Below, in pieces: positions 1 to 7,974 of a stretch of 64,000 bases of DNA. This DNA is from an uncultured Christensenella sp. (GTDB taxonomy: Bacteria > Bacillota > Clostridia > Christensenellales > UBA1242): NCBI GenBank assembly GCA_910584295.1, contig CAJTYR010000003.1, positions 1 through 64,000 of the forward strand, read 5' to 3'. Made by a program: the position numbers and the translations under genes. Position 1 is the first letter of the stretch, and each line of letters begins with the position of its first letter. The notes beneath the pieces are model-generated. The model made no database searches, had not been told where the DNA came from, and was given only the letters and a program-made list of their open reading frames with translations.

Positions 1-2308
1 TAAATGAAAGATACCCTGAACTATTAAACAAATAATTCCCCCATGCAGAAACATAATTTCCAGTATACCTGCCATTTGCGTCATAAACATAAGTTCCGCC
101 ACTTGATGAATTTGTAAAACCTGTAAAAGTATACCCATTTCTGGTCGGCAGATAATTTGCCACGGAAGAATAGCTTGGACTTCCATAATAAACTGTGTAT
201 GACTTTGTTGATGAACCGCCATTAGCATCCAAATAAAGAATAAAAGATTTTGCACTCCAAAGTGCCATAAGAGAATGATTGTGCATGATATTCACAGTTG
301 AGCTTGATGTGATTTTTTTAGAAGTACACCATGCTCTTAACATGCTTCTGTTTGCAAAAGACAAATCAGAATTGTTAACTTCAATTCGAATATAATATGT
401 TCCATTTGGTATTGTAAAAGTTGACGTGTAATTTCCGCACCTCTGCAAAAAGTTTCCACTGCTTCCATATGCGTAAATTCCGCATATTGAGTAGTTTGTA
501 TTTATCGTAACACTCCCACCAGAAGTATTCTGAAAATTTATCAAATTTAAATGTGACCAATATCCATTGTAAGAACCAAAATTTCCATTTCCGCCATCGA
601 CACCACTTGATTCAACAAAATCTGCAGCTGACGCCAAATCTTGCACCCATCCATCAAAACGATATCCTGTCCTTGATGGCGTTGCAAGTGAACCGTAAGT
701 TCCGTTATAATTGACAGCTTTGCTTGTTGGCGAAACACTTCCACCATTGGCATTGTAAGTAAGAGTATATGTTTTTCCAATCCAACGTGCATATAATCTA
801 TGGTCATAATTTCTTGTGCATATAGATGTTGAAGTTATTTTTGTTCCACCAGTGGCTGAAGTATACCAACCATCAAAAGAATAATTTGTTCTTGTTGGCG
901 TTGGCAAATCTCCATAAGAATTATTGTAAGAAGCTGACTTTGCATTGCTTATGTTTAAAATCTTAACATTTCTAACTTTACCTTTAAAATAGTAAGCAAC
1001 AGGTCTAGTTGCATTACTCCCAGCTTCACCACCAATAAAAATTGCATTATCTGAATTATATCCAATACGTCCATTTGATAACATCTTTTTAGCAAATAAT
1101 ACACCATCAACATAGCCTCTTGCATATTGTCCATCAAAAGACAACTCAAACTTGTGCCAACCACTTGACAAAGATGCCCATGTGCTTCCACTATTTAATA
1201 ATACATAACTGCCTTTAAAGTTACAAATATTAAAAGCAATATAACTATAATCACATTCAATATTCCAGCCAGCATTTTCAGTGCAGGAAATAACCATTTG
1301 TCTATTTTCACTCCCATTATCATGATATAAAGACCAGTTATCCATATAAGCTTCAATGCTCATATAAAGATTGTCTGAATACATAAAAGAGCGTCCCAAA
1401 TTTGTGTAATTTGAGCCAGTATATGATGTTTCTGTTGTATTGTTATAGCCTGTGCCGACAAAATCCCCACCATTTGGGTCAAAAGTCACAGTGTTTACAT
1501 TTGTATTTGGTATCCAATGAGCATATAAATCTGATCCCCTGCAAATAGTAGTTTCCAGAATTCTTGTCCCGCCAGTTGATGCTGTATACCACCCATCAAA
1601 AAGATATCCGCTTCTTGTTGCAGTTGGCAATGTTCCATACATCATACCATCAAATTGATACTTCCATAAATCTGAACTAAAATTGTTATTATTATAATCC
1701 GATTCAAACATCAACTGTAAAGTGTCATTTCCAACATTTGCAGAGCCATCTTTTCTATATTTAACATAAATACTATGATATCCGTTTGAAATATTTGAAT
1801 ATGTAACACTTCTTTCATATGGAGAAGTTTCTCCATAAGTTCTTTTATAATAAGTAGAATCAGCTGTGTTACTTTCACTTAAAGTTGAATCAAGATTACT
1901 AAAAATAGCATAATCAAAATTATTTTCCCCATTGCTTATATATCGTATTGTAAAACTAGGAGAAGAATCTCCATATGCTGTTAACGCATTAAAGGTTATC
2001 TTTAACATTGCATAAGAACTGGCGACACCCTTATTTTGACTTTCTAGATATCCATTCGAGTTTACATTAAACCCATATCCATAATTAGTCAAAGAAATAT
2101 TTCCAATTTGATATGGTCTAGGTTCTGGTGCAGAACCACCATTTGTATAAAAATGCATATAGTGCCTTGTTGGTATTATTGCACTTACCTGAACACTTTC
2201 ATTTTCAGAACTATTAATATGATTGTCTCGTGTCAAAAAAACACCGCCCAAACTTGCGCAGCCAAGAACCATGAATATTGCAAATATTACACCAAGAATT
2301 CTTTTCAT
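1..2308 (-). CDS. Large repeat-rich surface lipoprotein, 5' part only
   Basis: The frame is open from an ATG at 2308 to the window edge, so about 769 residues are visible and the C-terminus is missing. The N-terminus (MKRILGVIFAIFMVLGC) is a signal peptide with a lipobox-like VLGC, so the protein is probably exported and lipid-anchored. About residues 75-200 form a domain ending in YVKYRKD that recurs twice in the lipoprotein at 42536-48370. After it come Listeria/Bacteroides-type (Flg_new, InlB B-repeat) units with a GYxFDGWYT core, interrupted at about residues 275-450 by a LamG/concanavalin-like segment (GWHKFELSFDGQ). No good Shine-Dalgarno sequence precedes the ATG. The promoter carries a G9 tract. 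Adhesion or glycan binding is a guess from the domain types; the substrate is unknown. Confidence 0.8.
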   Translation of the reverse strand, partial: MKRILGVIFAIFMVLGCASLGGVFLTRDNHINSSENESVQVSAIIPTRHYMHFYTNGGSAPEPRPYQIGNISLTNYGYGFNVNSNGYLESQNKGVASSYAMLKITFNALTAYGDSSPSFTIRYISNGENNFDYAIFSNLDSTLSESNTADSTYYKRTYGETSPYERSVTYSNISNGYHSIYVKYRKDGSANVGNDTLQLMFESDYNNNNFSSDLWKYQFDGMMYGTLPTATRSGYLFDGWYTASTGGTRILETTICRGSDLYAHWIPNTNVNTVTFDPNGGDFVGTGYNNTTETSYTGSNYTNLGRSFMYSDNLYMSIEAYMDNWSLYHDNGSENRQMVISCTENAGWNIECDYSYIAFNICNFKGSYVLLNSGSTWASLSSGWHKFELSFDGQYARGYVDGVLFAKKMLSNGRIGYNSDNAIFIGGEAGSNATRPVAYYFKGKVRNVKILNISNAKSASYNNSYGDLPTPTRTNYSFDGWYTSATGGTKITSTSICTRNYDHRLYARWIGKTYTLTYNANGGSVSPTSKAVNYNGTYGSLATPSRTGYRFDGWVQDLASAADFVESSGVDGGNGNFGSYNGYWSHLNLINFQNTSGGSVTINTNYSICGIYAYGSSGNFLQRCGNYTSTFTIPNGTYYIRIEVNNSDLSFANRSMLRAWCTSKKITSSSTVNIMHNHSLMALWSAKSFILYLDANGGSSTKSYTVYYGSPSYSSVANYLPTRNGYTFTGFTNSSSGGTYVYDANGRYTGNYVSAWGNYLFNSSGYLSF

Positions 2309-2320
2309 AGGTATACCAAT

Positions 2321-2374
2321 GAATATATTTATATATTCATTTTCAGTATACCCCCCCCCGGCAAGAAATATCAA
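2321..2374 (-). promoter_or_regulatory. G-tract promoter with hairpin at the predicted +1
   Basis: Read on the minus strand: -35 TTGATA (2369-2374), an 18-bp spacer whose last nine bases are all G (2351-2359), -10 TATACT (2345-2350), six bases, then the inverted repeat GAATATAT-AA-ATATATTC (2321-2338). The same arrangement with the same distances precedes the lipoprotein gene that starts at 48370. Slipped-strand changes in the G tract would change the -35/-10 spacing, which is a known phase-variation mechanism. That it operates here is inferred. Confidence 0.75.
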
Positions 2375-2413
2375 GTAAAATATACATAATTTTGGACGAT
2401 ATATCTAAAAATC

Positions 2414-2441
2414 AATAGAAAAAAGCGTCAATGACGCTTTC
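2414..2441 (-). terminator. Terminator after the marR-type gene
   Basis: On the minus strand a 7-bp stem (AAGCGTC/GACGCTT) with a 3-base loop is followed by a run of T. It lies about 60 bp beyond the MarR stop codon and upstream of the G-tract promoter. Confidence 0.65.
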
Positions 2442-2501
2442 AGCTTTTCAAAAATATAATTAAACTGACTTGTTTTTCTTTTTAAATCAGCAAAAGATAA
2501 T

Positions 2502-2909
2502 TTACTCTCCCAAGCTTTTCACAAGTTTATCAACCATCTTACTTTCTTTTTTGTCAAGACTTTTTTTCAAATCATTAACAATCACAGACTCTTCTTTTGA
2601 ATCATAATAATCAAAAAACTTTTGTGTTGGCACAAGAATGAATTCTCTCTTATCTTTTTCTGATCGCTCCTTTGACAAATAACCTTTTTTGATGAGTTGC
2701 TTAACTTTGTAAGTCGCGTTTGGAGCAGAAACATCCAAAAATCTAGCAAATTGTGTTATTGTTGGTTTGTCCATGAGATAGATACATTCAAGACAAAAAT
2801 ATTCTGAAGAAGACAAATCTTCTTCTTTTTCAAGCTTCTTAAACATGTTTTTATAAAGCATAAGTTTCAATTTTCGATAGAACTTTCCTACTGAATTTTT
2901 TGCCTTCAT
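2502..2909 (-). CDS. MarR-family transcriptional regulator
   Basis: This 135-residue protein has the MarR winged-helix layout: an N-terminal helix, a helix-turn-helix at about residues 47-78 (TITQFARFLDVSAPNATYKV followed by QLIKKGYL), and a wing with charged ERSEKDKRE before a long C-terminal dimerisation helix. MarR proteins are dimeric repressors or activators, often responding to small phenolic or redox ligands; the ligand here cannot be told. The start is supported by AGGAG nine bases upstream and a promoter TTGAAG-N17-TATAAT. The gene stands alone between the surface lipoprotein gene and a tRNA, so its targets are not obvious; the lipoprotein gene downstream is one candidate. Confidence 0.85.
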   Translation of the reverse strand: MKAKNSVGKFYRKLKLMLYKNMFKKLEKEEDLSSSEYFCLECIYLMDKPTITQFARFLDVSAPNATYKVKQLIKKGYLSKERSEKDKREFILVPTQKFFDYYDSKEESVIVNDLKKSLDKKESKMVDKLVKSLGE

Positions 2910-2932
2910 CTCTTTCTCCTAAAATCTTTTTT

Positions 2933-2961
2933 ATTATACCATTTTATACGCAAAACTTCAA
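2933..2961 (-). promoter_or_regulatory. Promoter of the marR-type gene
   Basis: TTGAAG (2956-2961), 17 bp, TATAAT (2933-2938), read on the minus strand, about 24 bp before the ATG. Confidence 0.6.
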
Positions 2962-3054
2962 GTAAATTTGTTAAAAATTTTTAAATATTTTTGTCATATT
3001 TCGTCTCCCAAAAATCATTGTTTGCGACAATTTTTAAATTATTTTCATTTTTTA

Positions 3055-3083
3055 TTGCAATTTGTCAAAAAAAATGCTATTAT
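3055..3083 (+). promoter_or_regulatory. Promoter of tRNA-Glu
   Basis: TTGCAA (3055-3060), 17 bp, TATTAT (3078-3083); the tRNA begins 22 bp after the -10. Confidence 0.55.
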
Positions 3084-3104
3084 ATACTCGCACATCAAAA
3101 GTAT

Positions 3105-3179
3105 GGTCCCGTGGTCAAGCGGTCAAGACGCCGCCCTCTCACGGCGGAATCAGGGGTTCGATTCCCCTCGGGACTACCA
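3105..3179 (+). tRNA. tRNA-Glu (anticodon CTC)
   Basis: The acceptor stem GGTCCCG pairs with CGGGACT. The anticodon arm is CCGCC-CTCTCAC-GGCGG with anticodon CTC, reading GAG. The T arm contains GGTTCGATTCC and the 3' CCA is encoded. It is a single tRNA gene with its own promoter. Confidence 0.93.
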
Positions 3180-3293
3180 AAATATTTGCACTTTTTGTTT
3201 GTTTTCATATTCATGCAAAAATTATTTGCCTTGAAATTTGCTTTTTGGATTTCAAAGTCAACCGAAAGCAGCAGTCCAATGGCACTATTTAAA

Positions 3294-3323
3294 AACAAAA
3301 AAGCAGAGAAAATTCCTCTGCTT
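3294..3323 (-). terminator. Terminator after rpe
   Basis: On the minus strand an 8-bp stem (AAGCAGAG/CTCTGCTT) with a 7-base loop is followed by six Ts. It begins directly at the rpe stop codon. Confidence 0.75.
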
Positions 3324-3995
3324 TTATTCTTTTTCTCCTTTAAGACTTTCAACCGCCTTAACTCGATCCTCACTTTTATAGACATATGATCCACTGACCA
3401 AAATGTCACACCCATTATCAATCAATTTTTGTGAGTTCTCAACATTTACGCCACCATCAAACTCAATTTTAAATTTGAGATTGTTTTCTTCCCTAAATTC
3501 AAAGATTTCTTTTACTCTGTCAAACATTTCTGGAATGAGTGATTGTCCACTTCGACCTGGCACAACGCCCATAACAAGCACAATATCACAATTGAACATA
3601 TATGCTTTAACTTCTTTAAAAGAAGTCGCAGGATTGAGAGATATGCCAGCAAGAGCACCATTTTCTTTGATGTATTCAATCGTCCTGACCAAATCTTCTT
3701 TATCTTCAAATGCTTCATAATGCACTGTTATAATGTTTGCACCTGCCTCAATATATTTTGGAATGTCGACCATAGGCTCATTAACCATAAGATGCACATC
3801 AAGCATAATGAGCGAATTTCGATTTATGTTGTTTAAAAGATTATAATCATAGGTGTTTTTGGGAACAAAGTTTTCATTCATAATGTCACAATGCAAAAGA
3901 TCCGCAACTCCTTGCATCTCTTTGGCATATTCAATAATTTGTTGATAATCTGAAACAGGGTCTGTCGAAACAGAAATGTCAACTTTTTTTTTCAT
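3324..3995 (-). CDS. rpe: Ribulose-phosphate 3-epimerase
   Basis: The 223-residue TIM-barrel protein interconverts ribulose 5-phosphate and xylulose 5-phosphate in the pentose phosphate pathway. Family signatures are visible: LLHCDIMNENFVPK near residue 33 (metal/catalytic Asp), LDVHLMVNEP near 65, VHYEA near 91, VLVMGVVPGRSGQ near 139 and FDGGVN near 178 (second catalytic Asp). Length matches the family. AGGGAG lies just before the ATG. It begins a run of minus-strand housekeeping genes; rpe next to rsgA is common in Firmicutes. The N-terminus (KKKVDISVSTDPV) replaces the usual short PSILSADF segment, so the first strand is divergent. Confidence 0.9.
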   Translation of the reverse strand: MKKKVDISVSTDPVSDYQQIIEYAKEMQGVADLLHCDIMNENFVPKNTYDYNLLNNINRNSLIMLDVHLMVNEPMVDIPKYIEAGANIITVHYEAFEDKEDLVRTIEYIKENGALAGISLNPATSFKEVKAYMFNCDIVLVMGVVPGRSGQSLIPEMFDRVKEIFEFREENNLKFKIEFDGGVNVENSQKLIDNGCDILVSGSYVYKSEDRVKAVESLKGEKE

Positions 3996-4048
3996 AAAAT
4001 CTCCCTTTTGTTTAAGTTTAGCAAATGTTAATATTTTTTCAAAACAAA

Positions 4049-4897
4049 TTAATAATGTTTGATATTTTTTACCACTTCAAGCAATTTAAGATAGTTTTCA
4101 TAGCGACACTTTTTAATTGTTCCATCTCTCACTGCTTTTCTCACCGCACAATCCTTATCATTTATATGAAGACAAGATTTATACTTGCACATATGTGCAA
4201 GTTCCACAAATTCAGGATAGAAATCTTTTATTTCTTCCGGCTTAAGATTTAAAAGTGTTTCATCAAGTTTTGAAAAGCCAGCGGTGTCCGCCAAGTATTT
4301 TCCATCTCCAAACTTGAACAAATGAACAGTCCTTGTGGTTTGCTTTCCTCTTTCTATTTTCTTACTGAAGTTGTCAACCTTTGCAATCTTCTCACCCACA
4401 AGAGCATTGATAATTGAAGATTTTCCAACCGCACTTTGCCCCGCAAGAGCACATATGCCATCAATATGTTTTTTAAGTCCCATAACACTTTTGTCAAGAG
4501 TTGACATAACAATAACCTCAACCAAAGTATTGTATACACTTAAAAGTTTTTCGCAATATTTTTTGTCCAAATCTGACTTATTTATACAAAGCATTGGTTC
4601 AATGTCATTCAACTTGCAAAACAAAATCAATTTGTCCACCAAATATAGGTCTGGCTTTGGAACAGGTGCAACAACAATGAACATCTTATCAAGATTTGAA
4701 AGTGGCGGACGAATCAAAACATTTTTTCTTTTTTCAAGTTTACAAATTGCATTGTCGTCATCAAGAAATATCTTATCTCCAACAAAAACACCTTCTTTTT
4801 TGAGAATTTTCCGAGCTTTGCATATCAAGTTTTTTCCATTTTCAAGTTCCACCAAAAATTGGTCAGCTTCTTTTCTTATAATCAATCCTTTTTCCAT
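4049..4897 (-). CDS. rsgA: Ribosome small-subunit-dependent GTPase RsgA
   Basis: RsgA is a circularly permuted GTPase that helps 30S ribosomal subunits mature. The 282-residue protein has an N-terminal OB fold, then G4 (INKSD), G5-like, G1 (GQSAVGKSS), switch I and G3 (DTAGF) in permuted order, and a C-terminal zinc knuckle (CKYKSCLHINDKDC). I chose the ATG at 4897 because it overlaps the rlmN stop codon (TGATG), giving tight translational coupling. An in-frame upstream start would overlap rlmN further and add residues unlike the family. It is the last gene of a def-fmt-rlmN-rsgA run, the usual neighbourhood. Confidence 0.93.
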   Translation of the reverse strand: MEKGLIIRKEADQFLVELENGKNLICKARKILKKEGVFVGDKIFLDDDNAICKLEKRKNVLIRPPLSNLDKMFIVVAPVPKPDLYLVDKLILFCKLNDIEPMLCINKSDLDKKYCEKLLSVYNTLVEVIVMSTLDKSVMGLKKHIDGICALAGQSAVGKSSIINALVGEKIAKVDNFSKKIERGKQTTRTVHLFKFGDGKYLADTAGFSKLDETLLNLKPEEIKDFYPEFVELAHMCKYKSCLHINDKDCAVRKAVRDGTIKKCRYENYLKLLEVVKNIKHY

Positions 4898-5919
4898 CAA
4901 ACACCTTCTACCTTGTTTCGAAGTTGACCGCAAGCACCTTCAATGTCTTCCCCCATCGTTCTTCGAACAGTCGCACTTATGCCCAACTTTTCAAGCTTGC
5001 CAGCAATCACATAAGCTTTTTTTCTTGCAGTTCCGAGCAAGTTTTTCTCTTTGACCGAATTGAGAGGAATAAGATTAACATGACAAGAACGCCCTTTCAA
5101 GATTTTTGCAAGCTCAGTGATTTGCAAATCTCCATCATTCACACCACTGATAAGCGAATATTCAAAACAAATTCTTCTTCCAGTCTTGTCAAAATAATAA
5201 TCACACGCTTTCAAAATCTCTTCAATTTTGTAGGCATTTGCAATTGGCATAATAGTTTTTCTAAGCTCGTCATTTGGCGCATGAAGCGAAATTGTGAGAG
5301 TGACAGAAAATCCATCATCTGCAAGTTGTCTAATTTTTGGCACAAGCCCACATGTTGAAAGAGAGATGTTTCGTTGGCTGATATTAAGTCCACCTTCCAT
5401 TGAAACCAGTTTCAAAAACTTTGTCACATTTTCATAATTGTCAAGCGGTTCTCCACAGCCCATAAGCACAATGTTTGTGATTTTTCTTTCTTTCAATGTT
5501 CCGCCAAGAAGTTTATTGAAGAAGATAATTTGAGCCAAAATTTCTCCAGCTGACAAATTTCTTTGAAGACCATTCAAAGTTGAAGCACAAAATTTGCAAC
5601 CCATACGGCAACCAACTTGAGTCGAAACACAGACTGTGTAGCCATATTTATACTTAAGCAACACGCTTTCCACAATACTTCCGTCAGCAAAACGAAGAGC
5701 AACCTTTTGAGTGCCATCTTTGCTTACCAATCTTTTTGCTTCCTCATATTTTGGATAATCTTTTTCAATTTTTTCTTTGAAAGATTTTGGCAAATTTGAA
5801 ATCTCTTGCAAAGTTTTTCCAAGCAACAATGCTTCAAAAAGTTGCTTCGCACGATATTTTTGTTCTCCAAGTGCGCTCACATACTCGCATAATTCTTCAT
5901 AGGCTAAATCCAAGATCAT
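4897..5919 (-). CDS. rlmN: Dual-specificity rRNA/tRNA methyltransferase RlmN
   Basis: This radical-SAM enzyme makes 2-methyladenosine at A2503 of 23S rRNA and A37 of some tRNAs. The 340-residue protein carries the radical-SAM motif CRMGCKFC near residue 107, followed by STLNGLQRNLSAGEI, MGCGEPLDN, and the C-terminal EDIEGACGQLR with its catalytic cysteine. An N-terminal RNA-binding region precedes the barrel. The ATG overlaps the fmt stop (ATGA) and its own stop overlaps the rsgA start, so all three are translationally coupled. Confidence 0.95.
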   Translation of the reverse strand: MILDLAYEELCEYVSALGEQKYRAKQLFEALLLGKTLQEISNLPKSFKEKIEKDYPKYEEAKRLVSKDGTQKVALRFADGSIVESVLLKYKYGYTVCVSTQVGCRMGCKFCASTLNGLQRNLSAGEILAQIIFFNKLLGGTLKERKITNIVLMGCGEPLDNYENVTKFLKLVSMEGGLNISQRNISLSTCGLVPKIRQLADDGFSVTLTISLHAPNDELRKTIMPIANAYKIEEILKACDYYFDKTGRRICFEYSLISGVNDGDLQITELAKILKGRSCHVNLIPLNSVKEKNLLGTARKKAYVIAGKLEKLGISATVRRTMGEDIEGACGQLRNKVEGV

Positions 5920-6827
5920 AGACTCACCGCCATTGTTTTGAAACGATATCCATTCAAAAAACTCTTGGCATCAAGCACTTTCCCGCCTTGAACTTGGCAT
6001 TGCAAAATCTCAAAAACGCCCTTTCCAGTTCCAATCAAAAATCTCTTTTTGTTGGGTATAACCATGCCCATTTCACCTTGAACATCGTCAGCGTTTTTTG
6101 CCTTATAAACCTTTATTCTATCTTCACCCAAGAAGAAAAATGCCACAGGGTCTTCACAAAAAGCCCTAACTTTGTTTACTTGGCTTTGTGCAGTTGCGGA
6201 AAAATCAAGAAGCGCATCTTCCTTTTGAATAAGCTTGACAAAGGTTGCCTTTTCACCATCTTGAGCTGTTTTTTGAGCAGTTCCATTTTCAATTTTCTTT
6301 AATGTGTCACACAAAAGATCAAGCCCAACATTTGCAAGTCTTGGCATCAATGAAGAATAATCATCTTCTGGCAAAATCTCAACTTCTTCTTGAACAAAAA
6401 CATCTCCATCATCCATTCCAATCCCCGTTTGCATAATCGTCACTCCAGTCTTGGTGTCACCATTAAGCAGCGCCGACTGAATTGGAGTTGCTCCACGATA
6501 TTTGGGAAGCATGGACGGATGCACATTTACGCATGGATGCAAATCGAGAAGTTTCTTTGGTAAAAATTTGCCATAAGACGCAGTCACGGCAAGATCATAA
6601 TCAATCTTTTTGAATTCTTCAATATAAAGTGAAAGTTTTTCAAATTGAAAAACTGGCAATCCCAATTTGTTTGCATATTCAACAATATGAGGCGAAACCA
6701 ATTTGTTTCCACGCCCTGCAGGCTTGTCATTTTGACACACAACTCCAACAACTTCAAAACCACGCTCAACCAAACCGCCCAAAATAACTTCTGAAAAGTA
6801 AGGAGTTCCAAAAAACAAAATTTTCAT
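5916..6827 (-). CDS. fmt: Methionyl-tRNA formyltransferase
   Basis: Fmt formylates initiator Met-tRNA. The 303-residue protein shows the N-terminal formyltransferase fold starting MKILFFGTPYFSEVIL, the catalytic region NVHPSMLPKYRGATPIQSAL (Asn-His near residue 100), GMDDGDV, and a C-terminal OB domain. The ATG follows the def stop codon directly (TAAATG). Pairing of def and fmt matches the formylation/deformylation cycle. Confidence 0.95.
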   Translation of the reverse strand: MKILFFGTPYFSEVILGGLVERGFEVVGVVCQNDKPAGRGNKLVSPHIVEYANKLGLPVFQFEKLSLYIEEFKKIDYDLAVTASYGKFLPKKLLDLHPCVNVHPSMLPKYRGATPIQSALLNGDTKTGVTIMQTGIGMDDGDVFVQEEVEILPEDDYSSLMPRLANVGLDLLCDTLKKIENGTAQKTAQDGEKATFVKLIQKEDALLDFSATAQSQVNKVRAFCEDPVAFFFLGEDRIKVYKAKNADDVQGEMGMVIPNKKRFLIGTGKGVFEILQCQVQGGKVLDAKSFLNGYRFKTMAVSL

Positions 6828-7304
6828 TTACAACACCCCCTTTGTCTTCTTATAATCTCTGCCTTGCTTTGTGTGATCCACAAACAAAATTCCATCAAGG
6901 TGATCAATCTCGTGACAAATGCAACGAGCAACATAGTCCTCTGCCTCAAAAGAGAACTTCTTCCCCGTCCTGTCATATGCTTCAATTTTGACATATTTTG
7001 GTCTTGGAACATCTGTGTAAAAATTTGGCACGCTCAAACACCCTTCGCTGTCACAAACCTTGCCACTTGTTTGGAGAATGGTTGGATTTATAATTTCGAG
7101 ATAGGTCTTTGGCGCAATTTCCACAATCACCGCTCTGCGTAACACCCCAACCTGAACTGCGGCAAGTCCCATACCTCGCCTTTCCACCATAGTTTTTTTC
7201 ATGTCATCAAGAAGAATTCCCAAATCCTCGTCAAAAGCAACAACAGGTTTTGATTTTTTTCTCAATGTGTCATTTCCAATTTCAACAATTTTTCTTATAG
7301 CCAT
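6828..7304 (-). CDS. def: Peptide deformylase
   Basis: This metalloenzyme removes the formyl group from new proteins. The 158-residue protein shows all three motifs: GMGLAAVQVG near residue 44, EGCLSVP near 88, and the metal-binding HEIDH near 130. Bases and spacing to the neighbours (17 bp after the Nudix stop, no gap to fmt) indicate one operon. GGAGAAAG precedes the ATG. Confidence 0.95.
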   Translation of the reverse strand: MAIRKIVEIGNDTLRKKSKPVVAFDEDLGILLDDMKKTMVERRGMGLAAVQVGVLRRAVIVEIAPKTYLEIINPTILQTSGKVCDSEGCLSVPNFYTDVPRPKYVKIEAYDRTGKKFSFEAEDYVARCICHEIDHLDGILFVDHTKQGRDYKKTKGVL

Positions 7305-7321
7305 AATCTTTCTCCATCAAT

Positions 7322-7858
7322 TTAAACTTTCTTTTTTATCAAATAAGATAACACAACTCCCACACTTCGATCCTCTTGCATTCTTCCACTTGTGCAAATA
7401 CCTTCTACCTCTTTCAAAGTATACCATGAAAAGGAAATGTCTTCTCCATCTTCAAGTTCTTGTCCTTTTTTGTTTACTTCAAAGTCTGAAATTAAGAAGT
7501 AATATAAATCCCACTCAACTGTCGCCCCCGCCTTGCTAACTTTCAAAAGTTTTGGATCATTTACAAGCAGACCGACTTCCTCTCTCACCTCTTTCTTTAC
7601 AGCTTCTTTTGCGTAAGATATTAAATCTTCTGAAATATGTTGTTTATATTCTTCCAACCTGTCAAAAACTTTTCCACCTGGAAGCCTAAAATCAAAGCCG
7701 CCAATTTCTGTTCGATATTCTTTTGACAACAAAATCCTCTCGCCACTCACAATCAAAGCTCTGACACCAGGAGATCTTCTGGCTTTTTCAAAAACTCGAT
7801 CGCCATTTTTAAATTGAACCACTTCAATTATTTTTCCAGAATACTTAATTTCTTCCAT
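7322..7858 (-). CDS. Nudix hydrolase with an expanded Nudix loop
   Basis: The 178-residue protein resembles ADP-ribose pyrophosphatase-type Nudix enzymes, which cleave nucleoside diphosphates linked to another moiety. The box can be followed as LPGGK near residue 64, then AKEAVKKEVREEVGL near 88-102. Between the GG and the helix are about a dozen more residues than usual, and the Arg that starts the REx2EE helix is Lys. The Glu residues that bind metal (EVREE) are kept. The gene precedes def with GGAG at its start, so it likely leads the def-fmt-rlmN-rsgA operon. Its substrate is unknown. Confidence 0.8.
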   Translation of the reverse strand: MEEIKYSGKIIEVVQFKNGDRVFEKARRSPGVRALIVSGERILLSKEYRTEIGGFDFRLPGGKVFDRLEEYKQHISEDLISYAKEAVKKEVREEVGLLVNDPKLLKVSKAGATVEWDLYYFLISDFEVNKKGQELEDGEDISFSWYTLKEVEGICTSGRMQEDRSVGVVLSYLIKKKV

Positions 7859-7974
7859 AATTTCTCCAATTATTTTATTTCATAAAGTCAACTCATATCG
7901 AAAATGTTGCGATTTATTAATTATTTAAAGTTATTTCCTCAAGTATCAACCAATTTGCCAAAATTGAATTTCCG

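Noticed and set aside
2108..2389. Plus-strand open frame opposite the first lipoprotein gene
   Set aside because: It runs through the G-tract promoter and is a shadow of the coding strand with no ribosome site.
2968..3421. Several overlapping open frames around the tRNA-Glu
   Set aside because: They run through the tRNA gene itself; none resembles a protein family.
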